Below are positions 47,315 through 57,158 of a stretch of DNA of 64,000 nt, piece by piece. Origin of the DNA: Notospermus geniculatus (lineage: Eukaryota; Nemertea; Pilidiophora; Heteronemertea; Lineidae). The notes under the pieces are model-generated. The model saw only the letters and a program-made list of their open reading frames with translations. It made no database searches and was not told the DNA's origin. The stretch covers positions 528,696 through 592,695 of the forward strand of contig NMRB01000051.1 of NCBI GenBank assembly GCA_002633025.1, read 5' to 3'. The translations under genes and the position numbers were made by a program. Position 1 is the stretch's first letter. Each line of letters starts with the position of its first letter.

Positions 47315-47693
47315 CCGCCATATCCCCTTCAAAACAAGTGACTCAGAGACCCAGACAGGAATCCCTCTGGATTCAGCTTCGATACAACGTGGGATCTGGC
47401 TGGGAATTTTTGACGGATTCTTTTGTGCGATGACTGGGATGAGTAACATGCAGCTGGCAGCAGTGGCGCGGATGTACTTTGAGGGGTGCCTGTTTCTGGC
47501 AGCCACAGTTGCTCATGCTATAAGCCAGTTAAGCTTCCTGTCATCCTGTCACATACAGTTTACAACTTGTTTTTTTGACATCAGCCATCATCATGTTCAA
47601 AACTACCCACGTACAATCCTAAAATCCAATGTTGACAGGGGTTCGTCCAATGATCTTCTTGACCATGCGATACAGAAACCACCGCTCACCTAA
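47315..47693 (+). CDS. possible membrane-protein exon, unidentified
   Basis: The plus frame is open from a TAG near 47260 to the TGA at 47693. The middle reads SDSETQTGIPLDSASIQRG, then IWLGIFDGFFCAMTGM, a short linker with RMYFEG, and CLFLAATVAHAIS. Two hydrophobic segments around a G-I-W-x-G-x-F motif recall four-pass MS4A-type proteins, which have a similar GIWxGxFF...TG pattern. That is resemblance only. An acceptor-like ATTACAG ends at 47314, but its pyrimidine tract is poor and no clear donor was found. A 65-codon minus frame also overlaps. Confidence 0.3.
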
Positions 47694-48064
47694 TCCCATT
47701 CTGCTCGATATAACTGAGAGGTTTACCTGAAGAGCTGAGCCATGGTTGTCAAGCCAAGACATATTTGTTCAAGCCGATATGAGAGGATGGCTGTCAATAG
47801 CAGAGCTAACAAGCCCCTCCTCGAAACAGCCACATATGACCATTAGCTGACCAAGGCAAGGACAAAGTACATGTTCAGCGGTAACATGGCCAATTATTGC
47901 TCTAAACGTGATGTTGTGGCGTTGTGCGGCATGCTTTGGTTCCTAGGATGGTGCGAGGAGAGGCTGCTGATGGGGTAGTCATTCCGCCGAGTGACAGGAG
48001 AGTGTCTTGGTGCAAGAGGTTTAGTGTCAGCAAAGCAGAAGGTTATGGACAGTTGAACGATTAC

Positions 48065-48330
48065 CAATGACCCTGTTGACTAGTCATGGAAGAGGGTGGT
48101 TGACACATTGACAAGTGTCCACCGACTAAGATCACCCTGTTGGCTAGTCATGGAAGAGGGTGGTTGACACATTGACAAGTGTCCTCCGACTAAGATCACC
48201 CTGTTGGCTAGTCATGGAAGAGGTTGGTTGACACATTGACAAGTGTCCTCTGACTAAGGTCATCCTGCTGGCTAGTCATGGAAGAGGTTGGTTGACACAT
48301 TGACAAGTGTCCTCTGACCAAGGTCATCCT
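48065..48330 (+). repeat. tandem repeat, 63-64 bp, four copies
   Basis: GTTGGCTAGTCATGGAAGAG, GTTGACACATTGACAAGTGT and CTCCGACTAAGATCACCCT recur at 48076, 48139, 48203 and 48267. Substitutions increase towards the right. A SINE has inserted just beyond the last copy. Confidence 0.95.
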
Positions 48331-48349
48331 AAGTATGATGGACTCATGA

Positions 48350-48626
48350 GGGGAGCCTTGATAGCCGAGTGGTTATCACGTCCGCACAGCAAGCGGCAGG
48401 TCCCGGGTTCGAGTCCAGCCCCGGGCTATGTGGGATTTCATTCCCAGCTCCTCACGTCCGTCGCATGGGACAGTAAGCCATGTGCTGTGTACCTTGTTTC
48501 TTTGCAAGGGCAAGTAAAAGACCCCATTCAAGTGAGGAGCATGAGTAGCTTGAGATAGCCTCTTCCGTACTTACCAGGTCCAATAATGCTATGGCTTCGG
48601 CGCTGACAGAAAAATCAAATACAAAA
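48350..48626 (+). mobile_element. full-length tRNA-derived SINE (family S1), copy 2
   Basis: It is collinear with the S1 copy at 45911. The perfect 12-bp ATGGACTCATGA lies on both sides (48338-48349 and 48627-48638), a clean target duplication. A and B boxes are intact (GATAGCCGAGTGGTTATC, GGGTTCGAGTCC). The tail ends AAAATCAAATACAAAA. Confidence 0.96.
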
Positions 48627-49109
48627 ATGGACTCATGAAAATCTCTTGGAAGAATTTGAGGCCTTTTTGCTAAAGATGATGATGTTTTGTAGCAGGTTGA
48701 CCTAATTTTCATGCTTCTACTGACACCAAATCAAGGTATGGCAAGAGCAGAAAAATACACCCTGGGACTGAAAAAGAATTCTATTTGATTCATTTGCAAA
48801 AACGAATCACACGTGTTGATTAATCTCATCAACTATTCCGCAAAAGAAATCTCACACCAAGTCACTCAATGTCGTACGAGTCTAGCAACCATGTAATTCA
48901 GTCACGCTGACGACGGGTAATTGACTTTGTTATAACTGCGTGTGACTCGAATAAAAAAGGTCATCTTGCTTCGCCTAAGAGCGTTTCACCCACGAGGGAA
49001 ATATTGCACCAAAAAGTTGTAATAAATCTATCCAATTTGTTCAGTTCACGTAAAAGTTATTGGCCTGTGAGAGCTGGTCAAAAACTTCACAGAGGAGAGA
49101 CATCATTCA

Positions 49110-49905
49110 TTGAAATCTCATTTCCTCCTGATGCTGTTGGTCAGAGTGGCTGACTGACCACGTCTTCCTCAGAGGAAGGATGTCAAGGTTGGAGAACTTT
49201 TTCCTCAAAACAGTATTTGAGGTCTGAGTTGTTGACGACCACCCTCATCCTCAGAGGAGGGACTTCAAGGTTTTGAAGAACTTCTCCCTCAAAACAGTAT
49301 TTGAGGCCTGAGTTGTTGACCACCCTCTTCCTCAGAGGAGGATGTCAAGATTATGAAGAACTTCTCCCTCAAAAGAGTATTTGAGGCCCGAGTTGTTGAC
49401 CACCCTCTTCCTCAGAGGAGGATGTCAAGATTATGAAAAACTTCTCCCTCAAAACAGTATTTGAGGCCCGAGTTGTTGACCACCCTCATCCTCAGAGGAG
49501 GGACTTCAAAGTTATGAAGAACTTCTTCCTCAAAACAGTATTTGAGGTCTGAGCTGTTGACCACCCCTCTTCCTCAGAGGAGGGACTTCAAGGTTATGAA
49601 GAACTTCTTCCTCAAAACAGTATTTGAGGTCTGTTGACCAGCCTTCTTCCTCAGCGGGAGGATGTCAAGGTTGGAGAACTTCTTCCTCACCTCAAAACAG
49701 TAATTGAGGTCAGAGTGGTTGACCTCCTTCTCAGAGGAAGGACAACAGACGTATTAGATAACCTCTTCCTCAGAATGGTGTTTGAGGTCCAAGTTGTTGG
49801 TCATCTCTCCATCAGAGGAGGGATGTCACAGTGATGGAGAACTTCTTCAGCAAAGAAGTAAGTGGTTGCCCACCTCTCCTCAGCATTATGGTAAAGTCCT
49901 TCCTC
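49110..49905 (+). repeat. minisatellite, about 80 bp, eight or more copies
   Basis: Units consist of TTCCTCAGAGGAGG, GTCAAG(G/A)TTATGAAGAAC, TTCTCCCTCAAAACAGTATT and TGAGGTCTGAGTTGTTGACC. Central units are nearly identical and outer ones decay. Each unit has a short internal CCTCAGAGG palindrome. Confidence 0.93.
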
Positions 49906-50285
49906 AAAGCTATGTTTGAGGGCAACGTTCGGCTGTATTTCCTCCTCCAGCACTATTTTCCTTCATCATCGCCAGTTTATCTAGGCGTGTTTTTGTCCAT
50001 CTGATATCAATCATATTATTATGCCACTTACCATGCTTATTTCCTCCGTTGGCAAGATGCGATTCGAGAGTATCCAAGTGAGATATGTAAGAACCCTGAT
50101 GGGAATTGTATATTGGGTATCTCCTTTCTGACAAGAGTCTCTATTGCCCTTTGGTGATGTCCACTGAATAGACGACCTGGAGCTTTCTGAAATTGATGCT
50201 AATGTGGTGGCTAAAGTTGCATGTCTTTTAGCATTCATGTTTGTATCTCGTCGTTAAAAAACTGTCAGGCAGTTGGAAAGAATAG

Positions 50286-50356
50286 AAAATTCTTAGATGG
50301 TTTATTTGGAAAATTCTTAGATGGTTTATTTGGAAAATTCTTAGATGGTTTATTTG
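50286..50356 (+). repeat. 24-bp tandem repeat, three copies
   Basis: AAAATTCTTAGATGGTTTAT plus TTGG is repeated without change at 50286, 50310 and 50334. The lack of mutation implies a recent expansion. Confidence 0.95.
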
Positions 50357-50419
50357 CTTCCAAGAGGAACTCAATAAGGCTGAAGGGGTGAATGTCATCC
50401 ACTCTGGATCCTAACCCCT

Positions 50420-50557
50420 GGGCCATATTTATGAAGCCTTCGCAACTTTGCGTTCACACAGATCTATTGTTTGGCTGCACATGCCCTATTGTTCACTGAC
50501 TGCCTTACAATAGATTTGCGTGAACGCAAAGTTGCGAAGGCTTCATAAATGTGGCCC
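50420..50557. mobile_element. palindromic MITE, GGGCCATATTTATGAAGCC ends
   Basis: GGGCCATATTTATGAAGCC and GGCTTCATAAATGTGGCCC are mirrored, extending through TTCGCAACTTTGCGTTCAC for more than 40 bp per arm. It belongs to the same style of GGGCC-ended hairpins as 42650-42776. Confidence 0.93.
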
Positions 50558-51414
50558 CTGGTCCCACAACCCTTGATACCTGGCCTCCTACCCTGACCCC
50601 TAAAGCCTACTCCTAACTCTAACCCCTGACCCTTACAGGCAGCCGTTACCCTTGATACTGGGTACCCTGTTCCTTAGGATTAGACGACATTACACCTTTT
50701 ACCTCAATATGCCCTTCAACATTTTGTTCTTCAGTTGAGGCAAAAAGTTGGTCAGATATGCTTCCAAGATGGTTTATCAGGTGAACGATCGATCTGTGAG
50801 CCTCTCCTAATGCCTTGCTACTGGGGGTGATGAGCCCTAGAGAGACAGTGGTCAGATTTTTCCACATTTCCACCAAACAAACTACCTAACAGGGACGCCG
50901 CCTTCTCATATCAGAACTGCCTGGTTTTGAGGATACCCTACCATCGAACATTTGTCGTTGAAGAAACCACAGTTGTATACATTTGGCTGGAAGCCTAATT
51001 GAGAGGTAGAAGATCCTTCTAGGTCAAACAAAAAGGTCCAACCCAAGATCTGGCAATGCGGCTAGAGGAGCACTTGTTCTGAATCAAGTCGGATGAACCA
51101 AGAAGAAATATCTCCTTCCAGAGGTTGAGATGGTCTGTCTAGTAGCTTCAAGAGTTTGGAAGAAGTCAGCTAGCTTTTTCATCATGGATATGATTGTGAG
51201 CTGTCAGATTTTGATGTGCCTCGCCAACTCATCTATCAGAGGCAACATTTCATCACCTTGTGTTGGCGTTTATGATTGGTGCCTTCCGAAGTAACAAGAT
51301 TGATGAGAGTTTTGGTCACTTGTTGTGATGTCGTGCTGTCGGGAAACGTGTCACCCGTGAATTTCTAGGGTTTATGGAATGGAGAATTGACTCAGAATCC
51401 TGATATTCAGTGTG
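50558..51414. other. no supported gene; short CCCTAACCCC-like patch
   Basis: At 50570-50640 imperfect CCTACTCCTAACTCTAACCCC-like runs resemble degenerate telomere-type sequence, but they are too short and irregular to call. The remaining sequence shows nothing. Confidence 0.35.
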
Positions 51415-51780
51415 CTGTGATGTGTTACTGGACGCCTTGGTGTTAGTAGGATGAGTTACTGGCACCATGGGATTGGTAGGATGAGTTACTAGGCACCATG
51501 GCATTAGTAGGATGAGTTTCTGGGCACCGTGGCTTAGTAGGGTGAGTTTCTGGGCACCATGGCTTAGTAGGATGAGTTACTAGGCACCATGGCATTAGTT
51601 AGGATGAGTAAATGGGCACCATGGCAGTAGTAGGATCAGGGTGAGTTTCTGGGCACCGTGGCATAAGTAGGATGAGTTTCTGGGCACCATGGCATTCGTA
51701 GGATGAGTTTCAGGGCACCATGGCATTCGTAGGATGAGTTTCAGGGCACCATGGCATTAGTAGGATGAGCTACTGGATGC
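51415..51780 (+). repeat. minisatellite, about 31 bp
   Basis: GTAGGATGAGTTTCTGGGCA, then CCATGGCATTA, recurs about eleven times with variants (TTACTAGG, TTTCAGGG, CATTCG). Each unit contains an NcoI-like CCATGG, so the array carries many ATGs without being coding. Confidence 0.93.
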
Positions 51781-52575
51781 TGTAATGTTAGCAGGATTTA
51801 CTGGTTTTCGGAGGATGACTGGATATAATGAGTAACGGATGTTTCTGGGTGCCTCTGTGGGATAGTTTGCTTCTTTGCAATGTATTTGTTGATGGAAGAG
51901 TCCTGCTCTCAAATAGAGCCCCATGCCATCCACTTGATTCTGCAGGTTTTTACAGATTCTCTGACCACATGGCAACCAACCGTGATGGACAAAGCACTTA
52001 AAGTACTCTGTCCATAGTGATCAAAGAAATCATTAACAGTTGGATCTAATACAAGTCCAGTCATCGGGACGAATTCAATGAATTCCTAATTCGCTTTTGC
52101 CAATCTCACTTATCAGCCGGGCACACGATGGTGAAATTGGACGCTACATGCACAGGGTGAAGCGATGCTGTTACATTGGACAATGGCTATGTGTCAGTCA
52201 AAAAAAATCACGTGGTTGATTGGTTTGGGGTTGACACGCAATGCTGCAGGAATAGAAAGTTTGAATCGGTGCCTAGTGGGCATTTATTTCTGTACCTGAT
52301 TGGTTTTGAGGCCGACTGCACTCTGAGTAAGATGAACTGGCAATGTGTGAACGTCCTTGTGTGATGGGTGAGTGGATGCCATGTGTTGCTTTTGTCTTAT
52401 TTGGATTAACTAGGCAATACCCATTCATTGGGGGAAATGCTAACGCGTCATGTCATTAGGAGCGCTTGGGAGATGTAATGACGTCATTTCGTCACATGAC
52501 ATTGCTGACGTCATGAATTACACGATGGACCTCTCGATGACGTCGTGATGTCAAAAGGTGTAAACAGCATTGTTA

Positions 52576-53546
52576 TTTTCATTAATATCTTGATTATTTG
52601 AAAACTATATGCCATTATCAAAATTCAGGCTTCGTAAGGACACTTTCCAGGTCTGTCTGCATGTGCATACCAATTTTGGCGGCAATCCGTTAGTCAGTCT
52701 TCGAGAAAATCGCAAACAAACACACAAACAAACTCTTATGAAATTTTAGTACGATTAGAGTGACGTGGTGATATGAATTTAATTCATATGGAATGTCAAA
52801 GTGCTGAAAATTGGAGAAAGAGTCCCAATAGTCCTCGAGGCACTTCTCCACATTTCTCACGGTATAGTGTCTCTATGGTCAACTAAATCTTAAAAAGTAT
52901 GGGCAGTTGTTCTGTTGAATTGATCTCTCAATAAGGCCTTCATATACTCTCGGAACCGAACCGTACGAAACCCGGAGTAATAACCCTCAGCTTAAATACC
53001 ACAAACTCAGCCTCTTCCCACCAGGGGTCAATATATGAAAGACACAGGAAAAATAACCATGTCACCATTACTTCCTGTCGAAAGCGGGGAGATTTGCGAT
53101 GGGCTCCCCATCGACATTGCTCTAGTTTTCATTAATATCTTGATTGTTTCAAAACTATATGCCATATCAAAATTCAGGCTTCGTAAGGACACTTCCCAGG
53201 TTGTCTGCATGTGCATACCAAGTTTGGTGGCAATCTGTTAGTCAGTCTTCAAGAAAAACGCAAACAAACACACAAACAAACTCTTCTCAAATTTTAGTAC
53301 GATTAGAGTGACGTGGTGATATGAATTTCATATGGAATGTCAAAGTACTGAAAATTGGAGAAAGAGTCCCAATAGTCCTCGAGGCACTTCTCCACATTTC
53401 TCATGGTATAGTGTCTCTATGGTCAACTAAATCTTAAAAAGTACGGGCAGTTGTTCTGTTGAATTGATCTCTCAATAAGGCCTTCATATACTCTCGGAAC
53501 CGAACCGTACGAAACCCGGAGTAATAACCCTCAGCTTAAATACCAC
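52576..53546 (+). repeat. direct duplication of about 425 bp (52576-53002 and 53126-53546)
   Basis: The two copies share everything from TTTTCATTAATATCTTGATT to CAGCTTAAATACCAC with few changes. They are separated by 123 bp containing GGGGAG...GGGCTCCCC. Both copies contain AACAAACACACAAACAAA, a simple-sequence patch seen in many ancient animal repeats. Confidence 0.95.
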
Positions 53547-54136
53547 CGAAGATCACCTCCAGGTCTTGCCCATATTTGCCGTCTACTTACTCGATAAACC
53601 CTCTTGTGTTCCTGCCGAGGTAATGACACGCTGCACGAGGTGAAAGGAAACCTGAAAGCTGCCTAAATCACCAGCTTTGCATCTTGTGTTACTTGCCAGC
53701 TAATGGAGGTCTTTGGACGTGGCAATCTCTGCTACTTTCCATAATATTCACATTATCCTGTCTCTTTTGCCTGGAGGTGTAAAGGACAGATCAGGCAACA
53801 GAATATGTTACAGAACGTATCTTGTGTTTGTTGTGAAGAATACGAGAATATATTGGAAGGAACTGTGTTGCATAGAGAATAACAAATTTATTGATAGTTG
53901 CAGTAAAATCGCAACAATTGTAGTTGCAAAATGACCTGTGATACTGGCTTGGAAATACGTTGTCGGTCAAAGGCGCCCAACTATCAGGCACAAACTGACT
54001 GTTACCAGAATTTGTGAAGCACAAGCAAGCTGCATGATCTGTGTAAATTGGTCAGGCATCACCATCAAGATTTTAGTGCAGTAATCCCTTGCATGTCAGA
54101 GAGTTGATCCTTGGTCTTGAGCTGCATATACTCAGG

Positions 54137-54250
54137 TGCACGGATCCGATCCATGTCCGGTCCATCAAAAAATCGATCAAGTGGACTTCTGTGTTGTCGT
54201 ATCCAGAAACAACTAGGGGCAAACGGACTGGAAATGGATCGGATCCATTT
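54137..54250. mobile_element. small fold-back, GGATCCGATCCAT arms, in IMMP2L intron
   Basis: Arms GGATCCGATCCATGTCCGG (54142) and CCAGTCC on the complement of GGACTGGAAATGGATCGGAT (54225) pair over about 22 bp. The spacer is about 60 bp. It lies about 180 bp before the IMMP2L acceptor at 54426. Confidence 0.75.
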
Positions 54251-54426
54251 GCCAGCAAAATGCAGCTTTAGGCCCGAAGTCCGAACTTTTATCAGGTAGG
54301 CCTACCAATCGAAATAGTGTTTTGATGCTCGACAATGATCACTGAAAGGCAGAGAAACATCCCGGTTAGTTGAAGTTATATGCAATGAATGGTAGCTTTA
54401 TATTCTTCCCATATTTGTCATTGCAG

Positions 54427-54492
54427 GTCCCCAAGCAATCCAGACCAACGACTTATTAAAAGAATTATAGCATTAGAAGGTGATACAGTAAG
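54427..54492 (+). CDS. IMMP2L: IMMP2L exon with the catalytic lysine
   Basis: IMMP2L is the second catalytic subunit of the mitochondrial inner membrane peptidase, a family S26 (signal-peptidase-like) serine protease that uses a Ser/Lys dyad to remove sorting peptides in the intermembrane space. The exon follows CATATTTGTCATTGCAG and ends AAG|GTAAAT. It encodes SPSNPDQRLIKRIIALEGD then TVR, the conserved IKR(V/I)IALEGD block, whose lysine before the arginine is the general base of the family. It matches the corresponding exon of vertebrate IMMP2L in both ends and phase (starts with the last base of a codon, ends after two bases). The preceding exon with the catalytic serine was not found upstream. 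Confidence 0.95.
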
Positions 54493-54751
54493 GTAAATCC
54501 AATGTAAAGAATTTGCTTGGCATTCAATTCAGCATTCCCATCATGAGATTGGGTTTATGAAGTCATCATTTTGACTTGATGAAAGCAAAAGTTGCTACGC
54601 AAATGGAGTGTTGAAATAATCTTTTGTCATATAAAACACTGAGATCTCAAAATGCGAGCCCGTTCAGCTTACAGTTTTAGTAAAACACTGACATTTTCAT
54701 GACTGTCTTTTTCAGGAAACCTCAATGAGTTTTCTGCACTTCCTTTTTCAG

Positions 54752-54854
54752 AACTCTTAATTATAAAAATAGATATGTGAAGATACCAGAAGGCCACTGC
54801 TGGGTGGAAGGGGATCATCACGGTCATAGTTTAGATAGTAATTTATTTGGACCT
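54752..54854 (+). CDS. IMMP2L: IMMP2L exon with the S26 signature
   Basis: Acceptor CTTCCTTTTTCAG, donor CCT|GTAAGT. The exon supplies the last base of the arginine codon begun in the previous exon, then encodes [20 protein letters not shown] and [14 protein letters not shown]. This is the GHxWVEGD...H S xDSNxFGP signature of signal peptidase I-like proteases, important for the active-site fold. It ends in phase 0. The intron before it is about 260 bp, short compared with the missing upstream intron. Confidence 0.96.
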
Positions 54855-55035
54855 GTAAGTATCATGTAAACTCGAAATTAAGTTGCCCAAAACCCAACTT
54901 TGAAATGGTGCTGAGGGAGTGCAGAATTTCATGAGTACTCAGTGAGCACAATGGCTTCATAGTTCTGGTAGTTCCAAGCCTGCCATGTATCATAAGCAAT
55001 TCTGAAATCGCCCGATTTACTAAGCGATCCATACA

Positions 55036-55290
55036 CCATCCAATATTATTGCACGATATGGAGCCCAAATGGGGTCATGTGCTTCTGGCATGATGGGTAG
55101 AAGAAAAATTGGCAATAATATTGCCCATTTTGATCCTCATATTGAGGGGGGCCATACACCCATCAATATTATTGCACAATATGGGGCCCAAAATAGGGGC
55201 ATGTACTTCTGGCATTACAGGTGGAAGAAAGATTGGCAATAATATTGCACATTTTGGTCCTCATGTTGTGCAATAATATTGAACATGTAC
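55036..55290 (+). repeat. tandem repeat with inverted AATATTATTGCAC motifs in IMMP2L intron
   Basis: Two units of about 120 bp share CAATATTATTGCAC, ATATGG(A/G)GCCCAAA and CTTCTGGCAT, then TGGCAATAATATTGC and TTTTG(A/G)TCCTCAT. Within each unit CAATATTATTGCAC and GGCAATAATATTG are inverted, so each unit can fold. It lies between the last two coding exons of IMMP2L. Confidence 0.85.
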
Positions 55291-55437
55291 AGGTGACTTT
55301 GCAATGACATATCTTGTGTATGGGCCGCTTTAACCATATTTGTCCTTAGGCCCCCGAGGTGGTCCTAGTAACTTCCTGTGCAATGCTCTGGGTCATTGAG
55401 TTACTACATGCATAAACTATTTTCTGTCTTCTTCCAG

Positions 55438-55593
55438 GTTTCAGTGTCTCTAATTCAGGCAAGGGCATCATATATAGTGTGGCCTCCATCTAGATGGCAA
55501 AGATTAAAGACTCTTCCTCCAGAAAATAGGATCAATATTCAGGAACATAATGTTGATGTAGGAACACAGACTGATGAAGTGACTGATTTATGA
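55438..55593 (+). CDS. IMMP2L: IMMP2L terminal coding exon
   Basis: After TCTGTCTTCTTCCAG the exon begins in phase 0 and encodes VSVSLIQARASYIVWPPSRW followed by QRLKTLPPENRINIQEH and an acidic tail ending in GTQTDEVTDL, then TGA. The VSxxLxxxxAxxIxWPPxRWQxL block is the conserved C-terminal segment of IMMP2L. The tail after LPPE is longer than the human one, as expected for a poorly conserved end. Together the three exons give 108 codons, somewhat over half of a typical protein of about 175 residues. Confidence 0.96.
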   Translation, partial: VSVSLIQARASYIVWPPSRWQRLKTLPPENRINIQEHNVDVGTQTDEVTDL

Positions 55594-55809
55594 TATTGAC
55601 TAAACTGAGGAGCATTTATTTACAAAATTCACAAACTGAGGAGTAGTAATTTACATGAAAGTGCTGAAGTGTGGATTAAGGATTTTTGGATTGATAAACT
55701 GCGGAGGAAAAATTGATTTAATTGACAGACTGAAGAGTAATGATGTGTAACAGTGACAAACTCATCAAGAAACATGAATTACTAGTATAAACTTGATAAT
55801 TAAGTTGCG

Positions 55810-55990
55810 GAAAAAAACAAGAATTATGAACTTGACAAGCTGGGAAAAAACATGAACATGAGACAAGCTGGGGTGAAAACATGAATTATGAACTTGGCAA
55901 GCTGGGGAAAACATGAATTATGAACTTGACAATCTGGGGGGGAACATGAATTATGAACTTGACAAGTTGAGAAAAAACATGAATTATGCT
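55810..55990 (+). repeat. tandem repeat of about 32 bp in IMMP2L 3' UTR
   Basis: ACATGAATTATGAACTTGAC plus AAGCTGGGGAAA is repeated five to six times with small indels. It would be transcribed as part of the mRNA. Confidence 0.85.
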
Positions 55991-56393
55991 ATTTCCAGCT
56001 CCACATACTCTCATCTGTCAGTTCTGAACAGCTAAACCAATGTGGTTACTCTGCTCTACCAACAAGTGAGTACCAACATGATATTTTCAAAGCTGGTGCT
56101 TATAGCATTGGTGTCGCTTACCCCAAAATCTCCACTGCAGGAGGTAACAGTTGCAGTTCATGAAATCCCAAGCTGCATCTTGAGCTGGTTCCTACCAAGA
56201 TGCAATGGATGTGTACCATGACCAACATAACATCATAAAGGAACCCTACATCCCAGCTTCGCCAATATAAGGAGTACAAAATTTGTAATTTAGTAACCCC
56301 AACTTTTTGAGATCACATGATAGCCAATGACCCTTTTGATCAAATCTTTGAATTTTTATTTCGACATCAAGCATAGTTGTACATTCTTATGTA

Positions 56394-56399
56394 AATAAA
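56394..56399 (+). terminator. poly(A) signal AATAAA for IMMP2L
   Basis: A canonical AATAAA lies 800 bp after the stop codon and is followed within 35 bp by a T-rich patch (TTTTGGTTCATTTCTTTC). It is the first canonical signal that I see after the stop codon. Confidence 0.65.
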
Positions 56400-56733
56400 G
56401 TATTTTAAGTAGAACACTTTTGGTTCATTTCTTTCATATTCAAGAGAAGCTGCATCCCGATAGGAAAAGGCAGATCATATCAATTGGGGCCAGTGGGGAT
56501 GGTCCCTACATTGTCAATGTAGGGACCATTTTGATATCACTGGGTAGGTAGGAAATTTTTATTTCGTTCTATCTATCTACATGTATCTTCTTACTCAATT
56601 GGCACACGATTCCGAGAAAATTACTCAATGACCTCAAAATCAAGCAGTACCATCGAGTAGTCAATATTTGTATCCAGGTCTGAAATGTTAGATCGATTCA
56701 AAAAATGACTTTATTAGTGAATCTGAAGAGGTT

Positions 56734-56739
56734 TTTATT
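56734..56739 (-). terminator. poly(A) signal for a convergent minus-strand gene
   Basis: TTTATT on the plus strand is AATAAA on the minus strand, about 30 bp after the stop of the coding-like exon at 56767-56962. This supports a real 3' end facing IMMP2L. Confidence 0.4.
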
Positions 56740-56766
56740 CTGAAATGATGAACTTCGATATTTCCC

Positions 56767-56962
56767 TTAGTTTGTTTGTTTTTCGTTTGGTTCAGGCACG
56801 AATGATGGATTCGTATCCTTCTCCACCACTTTGCCGTTCCTCTGGTTTCTGAAGGCAGGCCTCTGCCCCTCCCTGACTGCTGTGCCATGCCACAGAGTCA
56901 TACCCCTCCTTTCCCTTTCTTCATTTAATTTCCATTTTCTGATGTAGGGACCATCAAATTTG
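56767..56962 (-). CDS. probable terminal exon of an unidentified convergent gene
   Basis: On the minus strand TTTGCTTGACAG precedes an open stretch of 64 codons that is highly charged and protein-like: KFDGPYIRKWKLNEERERRG, MTLWHGTAVREGQRPAFRN and KDTNPSFVPEPNEKQTN, then TAA. The lysine/arginine-rich start and proline-containing tail look like the end of a small basic protein, such as a mitochondrial or ciliary structural protein, but I could not match a family. An AATAAA follows at 56739-56734. No upstream exon was assigned with confidence; 58146-58340 on the minus strand is a possible 5' part. Confidence 0.5.
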
Positions 56963-57158
56963 CTGTCAAGCAAATTTCACAGTTCTAGTTGGTTGAAAAA
57001 TGATCACTGTTGTCTACTACAGCATCTGCTCTTATTTCAATCAACTGTACTCCTATTGATAAACATGGAGAAACTGCCCATTACCTTTGAGGGGCAGATG
57101 GAGCATCATGCGGACATATAATTGTTTGTGGCAAATTGGCGTGAGTGGATGCTGTAGC

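Larger units (their letters stand above)
55594..56420 (+). other. IMMP2L: probable IMMP2L 3' untranslated region
   Basis: From the TGA to shortly beyond the AATAAA at 56394 there is no competing exon. The UTR is AT-rich and contains a tandem repeat (55810-55990). The end is inferred from the signal only. Confidence 0.6.

Noticed and set aside
48065-49905. CRISPR-like array
   Set aside because: Tandem units are contiguous with no unique spacers, and the DNA is from an animal nuclear genome.
50570-50640. interstitial telomeric repeat
   Set aside because: The CCTAAC-like runs are irregular and shorter than a few units.
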